From assembly GCA_900554085.1 (NCBI GenBank), contig USGA01000043.1, forward strand, positions 1-6,217: a stretch of DNA of 6,217 nucleotides, given 5' to 3'. This document shows, piece by piece, positions 1 through 6,217 of this stretch. Each line of letters starts with the position of its first letter. The first letter of the stretch is position 1. The DNA comes from an uncultured Clostridia bacterium. Lineage in GTDB: Bacteria; Bacillota; Clostridia; Christensenellales; CAG-917. A model generated the notes under the pieces. That model did not search any database, was not told the origin of the DNA, and saw nothing but the letters and a program-made list of their open reading frames with translations. Made by a program: the position numbers and the translations under genes.

Positions 1-300
1 CTCGACGGCCCGCTGCGAAGGGAAGAGGTTTTCTTCCAGACCCACGATATACACATACTTATATTCAAGCCCCTTGGCCGAATGGACCGTCATCAGCGTC
101 ACCTTGTTCTTGCTGTCGGGGTCGTCCTGATCCATGTCGGTCATCAGCATCATGTTCTGCAACCACTCCTCGATGGTGGCCTCCTCCTCTTCGGGACGCT
201 CGCCGCCGCGGATTTCGGCGTCGACCCGCTCCTTGAACTCCTGCATCGAGTTCAGCAGCTCCTCGATGTTGTCCAACGCCGAAGCGGCCTCGGCGCTTAT
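1..300 (-). CDS. pcrA: PcrA/UvrD-family DNA helicase, internal fragment
   Basis: This is an internal piece of a superfamily 1A 3'-5' DNA helicase of the PcrA/UvrD type, which unwinds DNA in repair and replication. Read on the minus strand from base 300 to base 1 it gives about 100 codons without a stop. The decisive block is VTLMTVHSAKGLE (bases 102 to 64, helicase motif V region), followed by YIVGLEENLFPSQ towards base 13. Upstream lie NIEELLNS and an acidic linker, then TIEEWLQNMMLMTDMD, as in this family. The N-terminal ATPase part (roughly 450 residues in PcrA, including Walker A) is missing: the same frame meets a TAG at bases 324-322 with no suitable start before it. The C-terminal part runs off the window at base 1. 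The wording of the fragment reminds me of Bacteroidetes helicases rather than clostridial PcrA, but this is from memory. Family assignment is firm; the choice between pcrA and uvrD is not. Confidence 0.9.
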   Translation of the reverse strand, partial: MSAEAASALDNIEELLNSMQEFKERVDAEIRGGERPEEEEATIEEWLQNMMLMTDMDQDDPDSKNKVTLMTVHSAKGLEYKYVYIVGLEENLFPSQRAVE

Positions 301-305
301 TGCCC
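275..305. other. Head-to-head junction of two truncated genes
   Basis: Here a minus-strand helicase fragment gives way to a plus-strand topA fragment. Both genes lack their 5' portions on exactly this side, and no start codon, ribosome binding site or intergenic DNA separates them. The break cannot be placed to the base, because the codons around 281-298 read acceptably in both proteins. Short inverted repeats sit on the spot: GCCGA at 278-282 with TCGGC at 290-294, and AAGCG at 282-286 with CGCTT at 294-298. A chimeric assembly or amplification join is my preferred reading, with a real inversion breakpoint as the alternative. Confidence 0.8.
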
Positions 306-1744
306 GTATGAAAGGAGCCGCCTATTTCGTGGACGAAGTCAAAAAAGGCGTTTCCACGGCGAAACCCGCTCCGCCTTTCACCACGAGCACTATGCAGCAG
401 GAGGCCAACCACAAACTCAATATGTCCGCCGACCGCGCCATTCGCGTGGCTCAGCAACTGTACGAGGGCGTCAACGTGGGCGGCGAGGGACTGCACGCGC
501 TAATCACCTATATCAGAACCGACAGCGTGAGGGTGTCGCCCGATTTCGCGGCGGCGGCTCTCGGCTTCATCAGGAGCAATTACGGCGCGGAATACGCTCC
601 GTCCACTCCCAACGTCTACAAGACCAGCGCGAGCGCTCAGGACGCGCACGAGGCTATCCGTCCCATTTCTCTCGAGCGTACGCCTCAGTCGCTCGAAGGC
701 AAACTCGAACGCGACCAGTTCCGCCTCTACAAACTGATATACGAGCGTTTCCTCGCCTCGCAGATGAAACCCGCCCTTTACAACACTATGAGGGTGCATA
801 TCGCAGGGCAGGACGACCTGGGCAGAATGGGTTTCGTCGTGCACGGCAGAAGCGTTAAGTTCAAAGGATTCACCGCCGTGTATTCCGCCACCGCCGACAA
901 GGAAAAAGAGGACGAGGACGTCGAACTCGACACTATGCCCGACCTCAACGAGGGCGACAGGCTCGACCTCGAGAACGTGTCTTCCGAGCAGAAATTCACC
1001 AAGCCGCCCGCCCGTTATACCGACGCAAGTCTCGTCAAGGCAATGGAGGAAAACGGGATAGGCCGCCCCAGCACTTACGCGTCCATTATTTCGGTGCTTG
1101 CCAAGCGCGAGTACACCGAGAAAGAGGGCAAGAGCATAAAGCCCACTCAGCGCGGCGAAAAAGTGTGCGAATATATGGTCAAGAATTTCCCCGACATTAT
1201 GAGTCTCGATTTCACGGCGAGGCTGGAGGGCGCGCTCGACAAAATAGCCCTCGGCGGCTATCCGTGGCAAGACCTCATCGGGGCGTTTTATCCGCGGTTG
1301 CAGCGCTTTATAGAACGCGCGGCGAAATCGGCGGGCGAAGACAAACTTCCCGACGAAGTGAGCGACGTCGTCTGCGACAAGTGCGGCGCGAAAATGGTGG
1401 TGAAAGAGGGCAGATACGGCAAATTCCTTGCCTGTCCCAACTATCCCGCCTGCAAGAATATCAAGAAATTCGTCGAAGTGGTGGGCAAGTGCCCCAAGTG
1501 CGGCGCGGACGTGCTGAAAAAGACTTCCCGCTCGGGCAAGACTTTTTACGGGTGCGCCGATTATCCCAAATGCGATTTCACTTCGTGGGAAATTCCCGCG
1601 CCGAAACTTTGCCCCGATTGCGGCGGCACTATGAGAATGAACACGCGCGACGGGGTGACCACTTACGTGTGTATGAACCGCGATTGCAAACATCGCGAAA
1701 AGGCGCCCGCCGCCGGTGAGAGCGGAAATACGGAGAACAGATGA
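293..1744 (+). CDS. topA: DNA topoisomerase I (type IA), 5'-truncated
   Basis: TopA relaxes negatively supercoiled DNA by cutting one strand through a 5'-phosphotyrosine. About 483 codons are present. Visible in order are the PAPPFTTS block (365-388), the active-site ITYIRTDS with catalytic Tyr at 509-511, HEAIRP (647-664), and the NGIGRPSTY block ending at 1078. Three C-terminal four-cysteine zinc ribbons follow (1373-1453, 1490-1573, 1610-1687). The N-terminal Toprim domain and the following residues, roughly 200 against a usual Firmicutes length near 690-700, are missing, so this fragment could not be an active enzyme. The reading frame stays open leftwards to an ATG at 134, but those codons are antisense to the helicase fragment and are not topA; the start given here is only where TopA-like sequence becomes plausible. 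The stop codon (1742-1744) overlaps the trmFO start as ATGA, implying translational coupling. Identity is certain; the left boundary is not. Confidence 0.95.
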   Translation, partial: ALIARMKGAAYFVDEVKKGVSTAKPAPPFTTSTMQQEANHKLNMSADRAIRVAQQLYEGVNVGGEGLHALITYIRTDSVRVSPDFAAAALGFIRSNYGAEYAPSTPNVYKTSASAQDAHEAIRPISLERTPQSLEGKLERDQFRLYKLIYERFLASQMKPALYNTMRVHIAGQDDLGRMGFVVHGRSVKFKGFTAVYSATADKEKEDEDVELDTMPDLNEGDRLDLENVSSEQKFTKPPARYTDASLVKAMEENGIGRPSTYASIISVLAKREYTEKEGKSIKPTQRGEKVCEYMVKNFPDIMSLDFTARLEGALDKIALGGYPWQDLIGAFYPRLQRFIERAAKSAGEDKLPDEVSDVVCDKCGAKMVVKEGRYGKFLACPNYPACKNIKKFVEVVGKCPKCGADVLKKTSRSGKTFYGCADYPKCDFTSWEIPAPKLCPDCGGTMRMNTRDGVTTYVCMNRDCKHREKAPAAGESGNTENR

Positions 1745-3042
1745 AAAAGCCGCGCGTCACCGTAGTGGGAGGAGGTCTGGCGGGGTGCGAAGCCGCCCTG
1801 CAACTTCTCGCGCGCGGTTACGGCGTGGATATGTACGAAATGCGCCCCCGGGTTGCCACGGGCGCGCACAGGACGGGGTCGCTTGCCGAACTCGTCTGTT
1901 CCAATTCGTTGAAATCCGAGGGCGGGGACACGGCGTCGGCAACCCTCAAGGACGAACTCGACGAACTGGGCTGCAGATTGCTTGCTCTGGCGCGTGAGTG
2001 CCGTGTGCCGTCGGGAAGCGCGCTTGCCGTCGACAGAGAGAAATTTTCCGCGGCGGTGGAACGCGAACTTGCCGCTTATCCCGATTTCACACTCATACGG
2101 GAGGAGGTGAAGGAAATTCCCGCCGCTCCCGTCATCATCGCCTGCGGGCCGCTGGCGTCCCCCTCTATGGCGGAGGCGCTCGCAGAGGCCACGGGGAAGG
2201 ACAGACTTTATTTTTACGACGCGGTTGCCCCTATCGTGGATGGGGAGAGCGTCGACTACGATTGCGCCTATTTCGGCGGCAGGTACGGCAAAGGGGAGGA
2301 TTATCTCAATCTGCCTCTCGAGAGGGAGGAGTACGAAGCCTTTTACGAGGCTCTCGTCGGCGCGGAAACCGTGGTGTTGAAAGACTTCGAGAAAAAGGAA
2401 CTTTTCGAAGGCTGTATGCCCGTGGAGGAAATAGCGCGCCGCGGTAAGGATTCTATGAGATTCGGTCCGCTCCGTCCCGTCGGTCTGCGCGACCCGCGCA
2501 CCGACAAGGGCGCTTATGCCGTCGTTCAATTGAGGCGCGAGCACGCCGCGGGCGACTGTTTCAATATGGTGGGATTTCAGACCAATCTGACATTCCCCGA
2601 GCAAAAGAGGGTTTTCCGCCTCATTCCCGCGCTCAGGAATGCGGAATTTCTGCGTTACGGGGTTATGCACCGCAACACTTACATAGGGCCGCGGGTGCTG
2701 GACGGGACGTTTGCGCTGACCGACAGAGCAGGCGTGTGCGTCGCGGGTCAACTTTCCGGGGTGGAAGGATATGTGGAGAGTATAATGAGCGGACTTGTCG
2801 CGGCGGTGAATACGGCGCGGCGACTGGAAGGAAAACCCGTCGCGGTGCCTCCGCGCACAACGGTTACCGGCGCGTTGTGCCGATATGTCGCCGAATGCGG
2901 CGACCCTTTCCAGCCTATGAACGCCAACTTCGGACTGCTGCCTCAGCCCGAGGGTGTGCGCGGCAAGGAGAGAAAAAAGTGCTATCGCGAAAGAGCGGTG
3001 TGTGATATAATCGACTTCGTGAAAGAAATTGAATTTCGCTGA
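1741..3042 (+). CDS. trmFO: TrmFO, folate/FAD-dependent tRNA m5U54 methyltransferase
   Basis: TrmFO (formerly Gid) methylates uridine 54 in the T-loop of tRNA, taking the carbon from 5,10-methylenetetrahydrofolate and using FAD. The product has 433 residues, against about 435 in Bacillus subtilis. The N-terminal Rossmann FAD site is VTVVGGGLAGCEAA (residues 6-19), followed by YEMRP (32-36). Cys53 in ELVCSNSLKS and Cys225 in FEGCMPVEE correspond to the two functionally important cysteines of the family (about 53 and 226 in B. subtilis). NMVGFQTNLTFPEQ and the C-terminal GQLSGVEGYVES block are also typical. The start is set by GGAG at 1732-1735, five bases before ATG, inside the end of topA with which it overlaps by four bases. 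It is complete, with no frameshift. It lies immediately downstream of topA as in Bacillus, but no xerC follows. Confidence 0.97.
   Translation: MKKPRVTVVGGGLAGCEAALQLLARGYGVDMYEMRPRVATGAHRTGSLAELVCSNSLKSEGGDTASATLKDELDELGCRLLALARECRVPSGSALAVDREKFSAAVERELAAYPDFTLIREEVKEIPAAPVIIACGPLASPSMAEALAEATGKDRLYFYDAVAPIVDGESVDYDCAYFGGRYGKGEDYLNLPLEREEYEAFYEALVGAETVVLKDFEKKELFEGCMPVEEIARRGKDSMRFGPLRPVGLRDPRTDKGAYAVVQLRREHAAGDCFNMVGFQTNLTFPEQKRVFRLIPALRNAEFLRYGVMHRNTYIGPRVLDGTFALTDRAGVCVAGQLSGVEGYVESIMSGLVAAVNTARRLEGKPVAVPPRTTVTGALCRYVAECGDPFQPMNANFGLLPQPEGVRGKERKKCYRERAVCDIIDFVKEIEFR
3003..3011 (+). promoter_or_regulatory. Possible extended -10 promoter for hslV
   Basis: TGATATAAT is a perfect TATAAT hexamer (3006-3011) with an upstream TG in the extended -10 position, lying in the last codons of trmFO about 55 bases before the hslV start. 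No good -35 hexamer is seen at the right distance (2983-2988 is TATCGC), which an extended -10 does not strictly need. The bases also encode trmFO residues, and a second chance TATAAT exists at 2781-2786, so this is tentative. If active it would start hslVU-hisS transcription independently of topA. Confidence 0.3.
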
Positions 3043-3066
3043 CAATCGGCGGAAGGAGAAATATAT

Positions 3067-3600
3067 ATGGAATTCAGAGGAACAACCATTTGCGCCGTCA
3101 AGCGCGGCGGAATGACTGCGATTGCGGGCGACGGTCAGGTCACGATGGGCGAAAGCGTCATTATGAAGGGCAACGCCGTCAAGGTCAAGCGCATTTACAA
3201 CGACAAAGTGGTCATAGGATTCGCGGGCTCGGTGTCCGACGCGTTCGCACTCTCCGAGAAATTCGAGGAGATGTTGCAGAAATACAGCGGCAATCTTATG
3301 CGTTCGGCGGTGGAACTCGCCGAACTGTGGAGAAGCGACAAGATGTACCGCAAACTCGAGGCGCTGCTCATTGTGGCGGACGCGCAGTCGCTTTACATCG
3401 TGTCGGGAAGCGGAGAGGTAATCGAACCCGAAAGCGGTATTTGCGCGATAGGCAGCGGCGGGAACTACGCCCTTGCGGCGGCCCGCGCTCTTGCGGCGGC
3501 AACCGACCTCGACGCCAAGGAAATCGCCGTCCGCGCGCTCAAAATAGCGTCGGAACTGTGCGTTTTCACCAACGACCACATCACCGTGGAAACTGTGTGA
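3067..3600 (+). CDS. hslV: HslV (ClpQ) peptidase subunit of the HslUV protease
   Basis: HslV forms the double-hexamer proteolytic core of the cytoplasmic ATP-dependent HslUV protease, a bacterial relative of proteasome beta subunits. The product has 177 residues. After a short leader MEFRG comes TTICAV; Thr6 is the expected catalytic nucleophile, exposed once the leader is removed. GDGQVTMG (21-28) supplies the conserved Asp22 (mature Asp17), and Lys39 aligns with the catalytic-region Lys33 of E. coli. GFAGSVSDAF (51-60), the WRSDKMYRKLEA block and GSGGNYALAAARAL (129-142) are family hallmarks. The Thr nucleophile differs from Bacillus ClpQ, which uses an N-terminal serine. AAGGAG at 3053-3058 sits eight bases before the ATG. 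The gap from trmFO is 24 bases, and the gene is followed almost at once by its ATPase partner hslU, so cotranslation in stoichiometric amounts is likely. Complete and apparently functional. Confidence 0.97.
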   Translation: MEFRGTTICAVKRGGMTAIAGDGQVTMGESVIMKGNAVKVKRIYNDKVVIGFAGSVSDAFALSEKFEEMLQKYSGNLMRSAVELAELWRSDKMYRKLEALLIVADAQSLYIVSGSGEVIEPESGICAIGSGGNYALAAARALAAATDLDAKEIAVRALKIASELCVFTNDHITVETV

Positions 3601-3605
3601 GGTGA
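3599..3605 (+). promoter_or_regulatory. hslU ribosome binding site overlapping hslV stop
   Basis: GAGGTGA matches the anti-Shine-Dalgarno sequence over seven bases and overlaps the hslV TGA stop (3598-3600). Its GAGG core ends five bases before the ATG at 3608. This favours ATG 3608 over the in-frame GTG at 3602, which lies inside the binding site itself. It suggests that ribosomes finishing hslV reinitiate on hslU. Confidence 0.7.
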
Positions 3606-3607
3606 CT

Positions 3608-4930
3608 ATGGAACTTACCCCGAAACAGATTGTCAAGGAACTGGACAGATTCATAATAGGACAGCAGGAAGCAAAGATTGCCGTGGCAATCGCACTCCGC
3701 AACCGCTACAGGAGAAGCCGTCTCCCCGAAGAGATGCGCGAGGAAATCACGCCGAAAAATATTCTTATGAAAGGGCCTACCGGTGTGGGTAAAACGGAGA
3801 TTGCGCGCCGTCTCGCGCGCCTTGTCCGCGCGCCTTTCGTAAAGGTGGAAGCCACCAAGTTCACCGAAGTGGGTTATGTCGGACGTGACGTCGAAAGCAT
3901 AATCCGCGACCTGGTGGAAGTGGCTATCCGTATGGTCAAGGAAGAGAAGTTCAAGGAAGTTATGCCCCGCGCCACGGAAATCGCGGAGAACAAACTCGTC
4001 GAAGTGTTGTTGCCCCTCCGCAAGAAAGCGGACACGGGCGAGAAGTCGGACGCGCAACTCAAAGAGGAACTGCTCAGCGAGATTCGCGCGGGACACCTCG
4101 ACGGAATCACCATAGAACTCGAAGTCAAACAGGAACCCAAGCCCATACAGATTGCCCCCGGCAATCAGCCCGGCGGAGAAATCGACATCGGCAACATTTT
4201 CGGCGGAATGTTCGGCGGAGCCAAGAAGAAGAAACGCAAACTGTCCGTCAAACAGGCTATGGATTTCATAGTCAATCAGGAAGCCGAAAAGATGGTCGAC
4301 CAGGACGCCATCGTCACCGAGGCGCTCGCGAGAGCGGAGCAGGACGGCGTGGTGTTCCTCGACGAAATCGACAAGGTTGCCGCGCGTGCGGGCAGGGACC
4401 AGGGGCACGACGTTTCCCGCGAGGGCGTGCAACGCGACATTCTGCCCATAGTGGAAGGCAGCACCGTTCAGACCAAGTACGGCTCGATAAGGACGGATTT
4501 CATTCTGTTCATCGCGGCGGGCGCATTCCATATGTCCAAAATGGAAGACCTCATTCCCGAACTTCAGGGCCGCTTCCCTATCAGGGTCGAACTGGATAAC
4601 CTCACCGAAGAGGACTTCGTCAAGATTCTCACCGAACCGGATAATGCGGTGCTCAAGCAGTACAAGGCGCTGCTCGGAGTCGACGGCGTGGAACTGGAAT
4701 TCGACGACGACGCAATTCGCGAGATTGCCCGCGCCGCGTTCTACGAGAACGAGAACAGCGAGAACCTCGGCGCAAGACGTTTGCACGCGGTGCTCGAGAA
4801 TCTGCTTAAGGACATTCTCTACGAAGCCGACGACAACGAGACCAAATCCATTCATATCGACAGGGCGTACGTTGAGGAACACCTCGCGTTTTCGCTCCGT
4901 GCCGCAAACCTCAGAAAGTATATTCTGTAA
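3608..4930 (+). CDS. hslU: HslU (ClpY) AAA+ unfoldase of the HslUV protease
   Basis: HslU is the hexameric ATPase that unfolds substrates and feeds them into HslV. From ATG 3608 it has 440 residues (E. coli 443). Order of parts: MELTPKQIVKELDRFIIGQ at the N-terminus, Walker A GPTGVGKT (56-63), the pore loop GYVG (89-92), an intermediate I-domain from about residue 108 to 230 containing a Gly-rich and lysine-rich linker, Walker B VVFLDEID (248-255), the GRFPIRVEL arginine box (about 321-329) and the sensor-2 region NLGARRLHAVLENLL (386-400). The C-terminus RKYIL resembles the tail that docks into HslV and activates it. An alternative in-frame GTG at 3602 would add two residues but would bury the Shine-Dalgarno sequence. 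All key residues are present. In Bacillus the next gene would be codY; here it is hisS. Confidence 0.97.
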   Translation: MELTPKQIVKELDRFIIGQQEAKIAVAIALRNRYRRSRLPEEMREEITPKNILMKGPTGVGKTEIARRLARLVRAPFVKVEATKFTEVGYVGRDVESIIRDLVEVAIRMVKEEKFKEVMPRATEIAENKLVEVLLPLRKKADTGEKSDAQLKEELLSEIRAGHLDGITIELEVKQEPKPIQIAPGNQPGGEIDIGNIFGGMFGGAKKKKRKLSVKQAMDFIVNQEAEKMVDQDAIVTEALARAEQDGVVFLDEIDKVAARAGRDQGHDVSREGVQRDILPIVEGSTVQTKYGSIRTDFILFIAAGAFHMSKMEDLIPELQGRFPIRVELDNLTEEDFVKILTEPDNAVLKQYKALLGVDGVELEFDDDAIREIARAAFYENENSENLGARRLHAVLENLLKDILYEADDNETKSIHIDRAYVEEHLAFSLRAANLRKYIL

Positions 4931-5000
4931 CGAAAAGACAGTTTAAACGTGCGTTTTGAGCGGATAACATTCCGATTCTGGCGCGCGGAAGGACAACGAA
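4931..5000 (+). other. Short hslU-hisS intergenic region with lac-operator-like site
   Basis: This 70-base gap is the longest clean non-coding stretch in the window. It holds an eight-base palindrome GTTTAAAC (4941-4948), a 13-base string TGAGCGGATAACA (4957-4969) identical to the core of the E. coli lac operator, and the hisS Shine-Dalgarno GGAAGGA (4987-4993), seven bases before ATG. I see no convincing terminator and no good -35/-10 pair, so readthrough from hslU is plausible. The lac-like string is not symmetric and may be chance. Confidence 0.4.
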
Positions 5001-6217
5001 ATGATTTCCATTCCCAAGGGCACAAAGGATATGTTGCCTCAGGACGCCGCCGCGTGGCACTTCGTGGAGAACAAGGCGAGAGAAGCCGCCGCGCTTTTCT
5101 GCTTCCGCGAAATGCGCACTCCGACTTTCGAACATACCGAACTTTTCACCCGCGGCGTCGGCGAGACCACCGACATCGTCACCAAAGAGATGTATACCTT
5201 CGAGGATAAGGGCGGCAGGAGTATGACGCTCCGTCCCGAGGGCACCGCCGGCGTGGCGCGTGCGTTCATAGAGAACGGGCTTCAGCAGGGAGCGCTTCCT
5301 ATGAAAGCCTACTATCTCGCTTCCGTCTTCCGTTACGAACGCCCGCAGAGTGGCAGACTGCGCGAACATCATCAGTTCGGCGTGGAACTGTACGGCAGTC
5401 ACTCTCCGTACGCCGACGCCGAGGTGATTTCGCTTGCCTCTTATTTCCTGTCCAGCGTGGGGCTCGACGACCTCGTGCTTTACATCAACAGCATCGGCTG
5501 CAAGGAATGTCGTCCGCGTTACAATCAGGCTCTCAAGAAATACATCGGGGACAATCTCGCCGATATGTGCGGCAAGTGCAGAGAACGCTTCGACAAGAAT
5601 CCTCTCCGTATTCTGGACTGCAAAGAGGAGTCCTGTCGCAGGATTACGGCGGCGGCTCCCGCAGTCACCGATTTTCTTTGTGACGACTGCAGGGCGCATT
5701 TCGAGGAGTTGCAGCGTATACTTTCCGCCGCGGGAATAAAATACGAAGTGAATCCCTCCGTGGTTCGCGGTCTCGACTACTACACCCGCACGGTGTTCGA
5801 GTTCGTCTCCCGCGACATAGGCGCGCAGGGGACCGTGTGCGGCGGCGGCAGATACAACAACCTCGTCGAGGAAGTCGGGGGCAAGCCCACTCCCGCGGTT
5901 GGTTTCGGTCTCGGGCTTGAGAGGTTGCTCCTGGTGCTGGGGAATACGGGCAGACTCGACGTGCCTGCGGAGAGGAGCGACCTTTATATCGCTTCCGTTG
6001 GCGAAAGTGCGGCGAGGTTCGCTCCCGCGTTTGCCGCTTCCTTGCGCAAAGAGGGCGTAAGCGTGGAATTCGACCTTATGGACAGGGGCGTGAAGGCGCA
6101 GATGAAATACGCCGACAAGACCGGCGCGCGTTTTGTCGCAGTCATCGGCGACGACGAAATGAACGCGGGAAAAGTGGCTCTCAAGAATATGGCGACGGGC
6201 GAAAGCGTCGAAGTGCC
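5001..6217 (+). CDS. hisS: Histidyl-tRNA synthetase, 3' end cut by window
   Basis: HisS is a class II aminoacyl-tRNA synthetase that charges tRNA-His with histidine. 405 complete codons are present with no stop, and the gene leaves the window about 10-20 residues short of the usual 415-425. Class II motif 1 includes MRTPTFEHTELF (38-49); motif 2 is FRYERPQSGRLREHHQFG (110-127), with the catalytic arginine; the histidine-specific block is VRGLDYYTRTVFE (255-267); motif 3 is AVGFGLGLERLL (299-310). The anticodon-binding domain starts near residue 325. The insertion domain carries eight cysteines as spaced pairs (167/170, 190/193, 207/212, 227/230), a layout I associate with clostridial HisS and which could bind zinc. 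The start is supported by GGAAGGA at 4987-4993 and by the typical opening ISIPKGTKDMLP. No internal frameshift is seen. Confidence 0.96.
   Translation, partial: MISIPKGTKDMLPQDAAAWHFVENKAREAAALFCFREMRTPTFEHTELFTRGVGETTDIVTKEMYTFEDKGGRSMTLRPEGTAGVARAFIENGLQQGALPMKAYYLASVFRYERPQSGRLREHHQFGVELYGSHSPYADAEVISLASYFLSSVGLDDLVLYINSIGCKECRPRYNQALKKYIGDNLADMCGKCRERFDKNPLRILDCKEESCRRITAAAPAVTDFLCDDCRAHFEELQRILSAAGIKYEVNPSVVRGLDYYTRTVFEFVSRDIGAQGTVCGGGRYNNLVEEVGGKPTPAVGFGLGLERLLLVLGNTGRLDVPAERSDLYIASVGESAARFAPAFAASLRKEGVSVEFDLMDRGVKAQMKYADKTGARFVAVIGDDEMNAGKVALKNMATGESVEV

Noticed and set aside
134..290. Serine-rich N-terminal extension of topA
   Set aside because: It is the antisense translation of the helicase fragment on the minus strand, not a domain.
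2781..2786. TATAAT hexamer inside trmFO
   Set aside because: It has no upstream TG and lies deep in coding sequence about 280 bases before hslV; it encodes part of the conserved VESIMSG segment. Chance is likely.
3602..3604. GTG as the start of hslU
   Set aside because: It falls within the Shine-Dalgarno GAGGTGA that is properly spaced for ATG 3608, and HslU proteins typically begin close to the MELTPKQIV segment.
1663..3702. Very long open frame on the minus strand (about 679 codons), with others at 500-1693 and 3581-4882
   Set aside because: They lie exactly opposite topA, trmFO, hslV and hslU, which carry all family motifs on the plus strand. Their translations are low-complexity, rich in His, Arg and Phe and match no family I know; GC-rich codon bias keeps antisense frames open.
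4225..4242. Lysine-rich run in HslU resembling a nuclear-localisation or nucleic-acid-binding patch
   Set aside because: It lies in the variable I-domain linker, where similar basic runs seem ordinary for Firmicutes HslU; no special function needed.
4945..4956. AAACG-TG-CGTTT inverted repeat followed by T's after hslU, as a terminator
   Set aside because: The loop of two bases is too tight, the stem is AT-rich and short, and only one further T follows, so no credible rho-independent terminator.
1..6217. A new defence, mobile or biosynthetic system
   Set aside because: Every base from about 300 onward is accounted for by well-known housekeeping genes and short gaps; no repeats, transposase, toxin-antitoxin pair or unknown gene is present.

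Overview
The window reads as a piece of a GC-rich (clearly above 50% by eye) Firmicutes/Clostridia-type genome, probably from a metagenome assembly. It carries a tight run of housekeeping genes on the + strand: topA (5'-truncated), trmFO, hslV, hslU and hisS (3' end cut by the window). The topA-trmFO-hslV-hslU order, the clostridial-style cysteine-rich insert in HisS and the folate/FAD-dependent TrmFO all fit Firmicutes. This lineage placement is an inference from remembered family sequences, not a search.

Region by region: bases 1 to about 300 are a fragment of a PcrA/UvrD superfamily 1 helicase on the MINUS strand, covering the conserved stretch around motif V. Near base 275-305 it stops abruptly and the + strand becomes topA, entered in mid-gene a little upstream of the catalytic tyrosine. 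Both genes therefore lose their 5' parts at the same point, in head-to-head orientation. The likeliest explanation is a chimeric join (assembly or amplification artefact, possibly between two organisms); a real inversion is the alternative. From about 300 to 6217 the sequence is continuous and ordinary: topA ends in an ATGA overlap with trmFO, a 24-base gap leads to hslV, hslV and hslU are almost abutting with the hslU Shine-Dalgarno sequence lying on the hslV stop codon, and a 70-base gap precedes hisS.

Functionally, TopA relaxes negative supercoils, TrmFO makes m5U54 in tRNA, HslV and HslU together form the two-component ATP-dependent protease, and HisS charges tRNA-His. They share an apparent operon rather than a pathway. 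Compared with the Bacillus order topA-trmFO-xerC-hslV-hslU-codY, xerC and codY are absent and hisS follows hslU.

I found no RNA gene, CRISPR array, insertion sequence or new multi-gene system. No gene-free stretch exceeds 300 bases. The point most worth attention is the junction near base 290, because automatic annotation would produce a false N-terminus for topA there.
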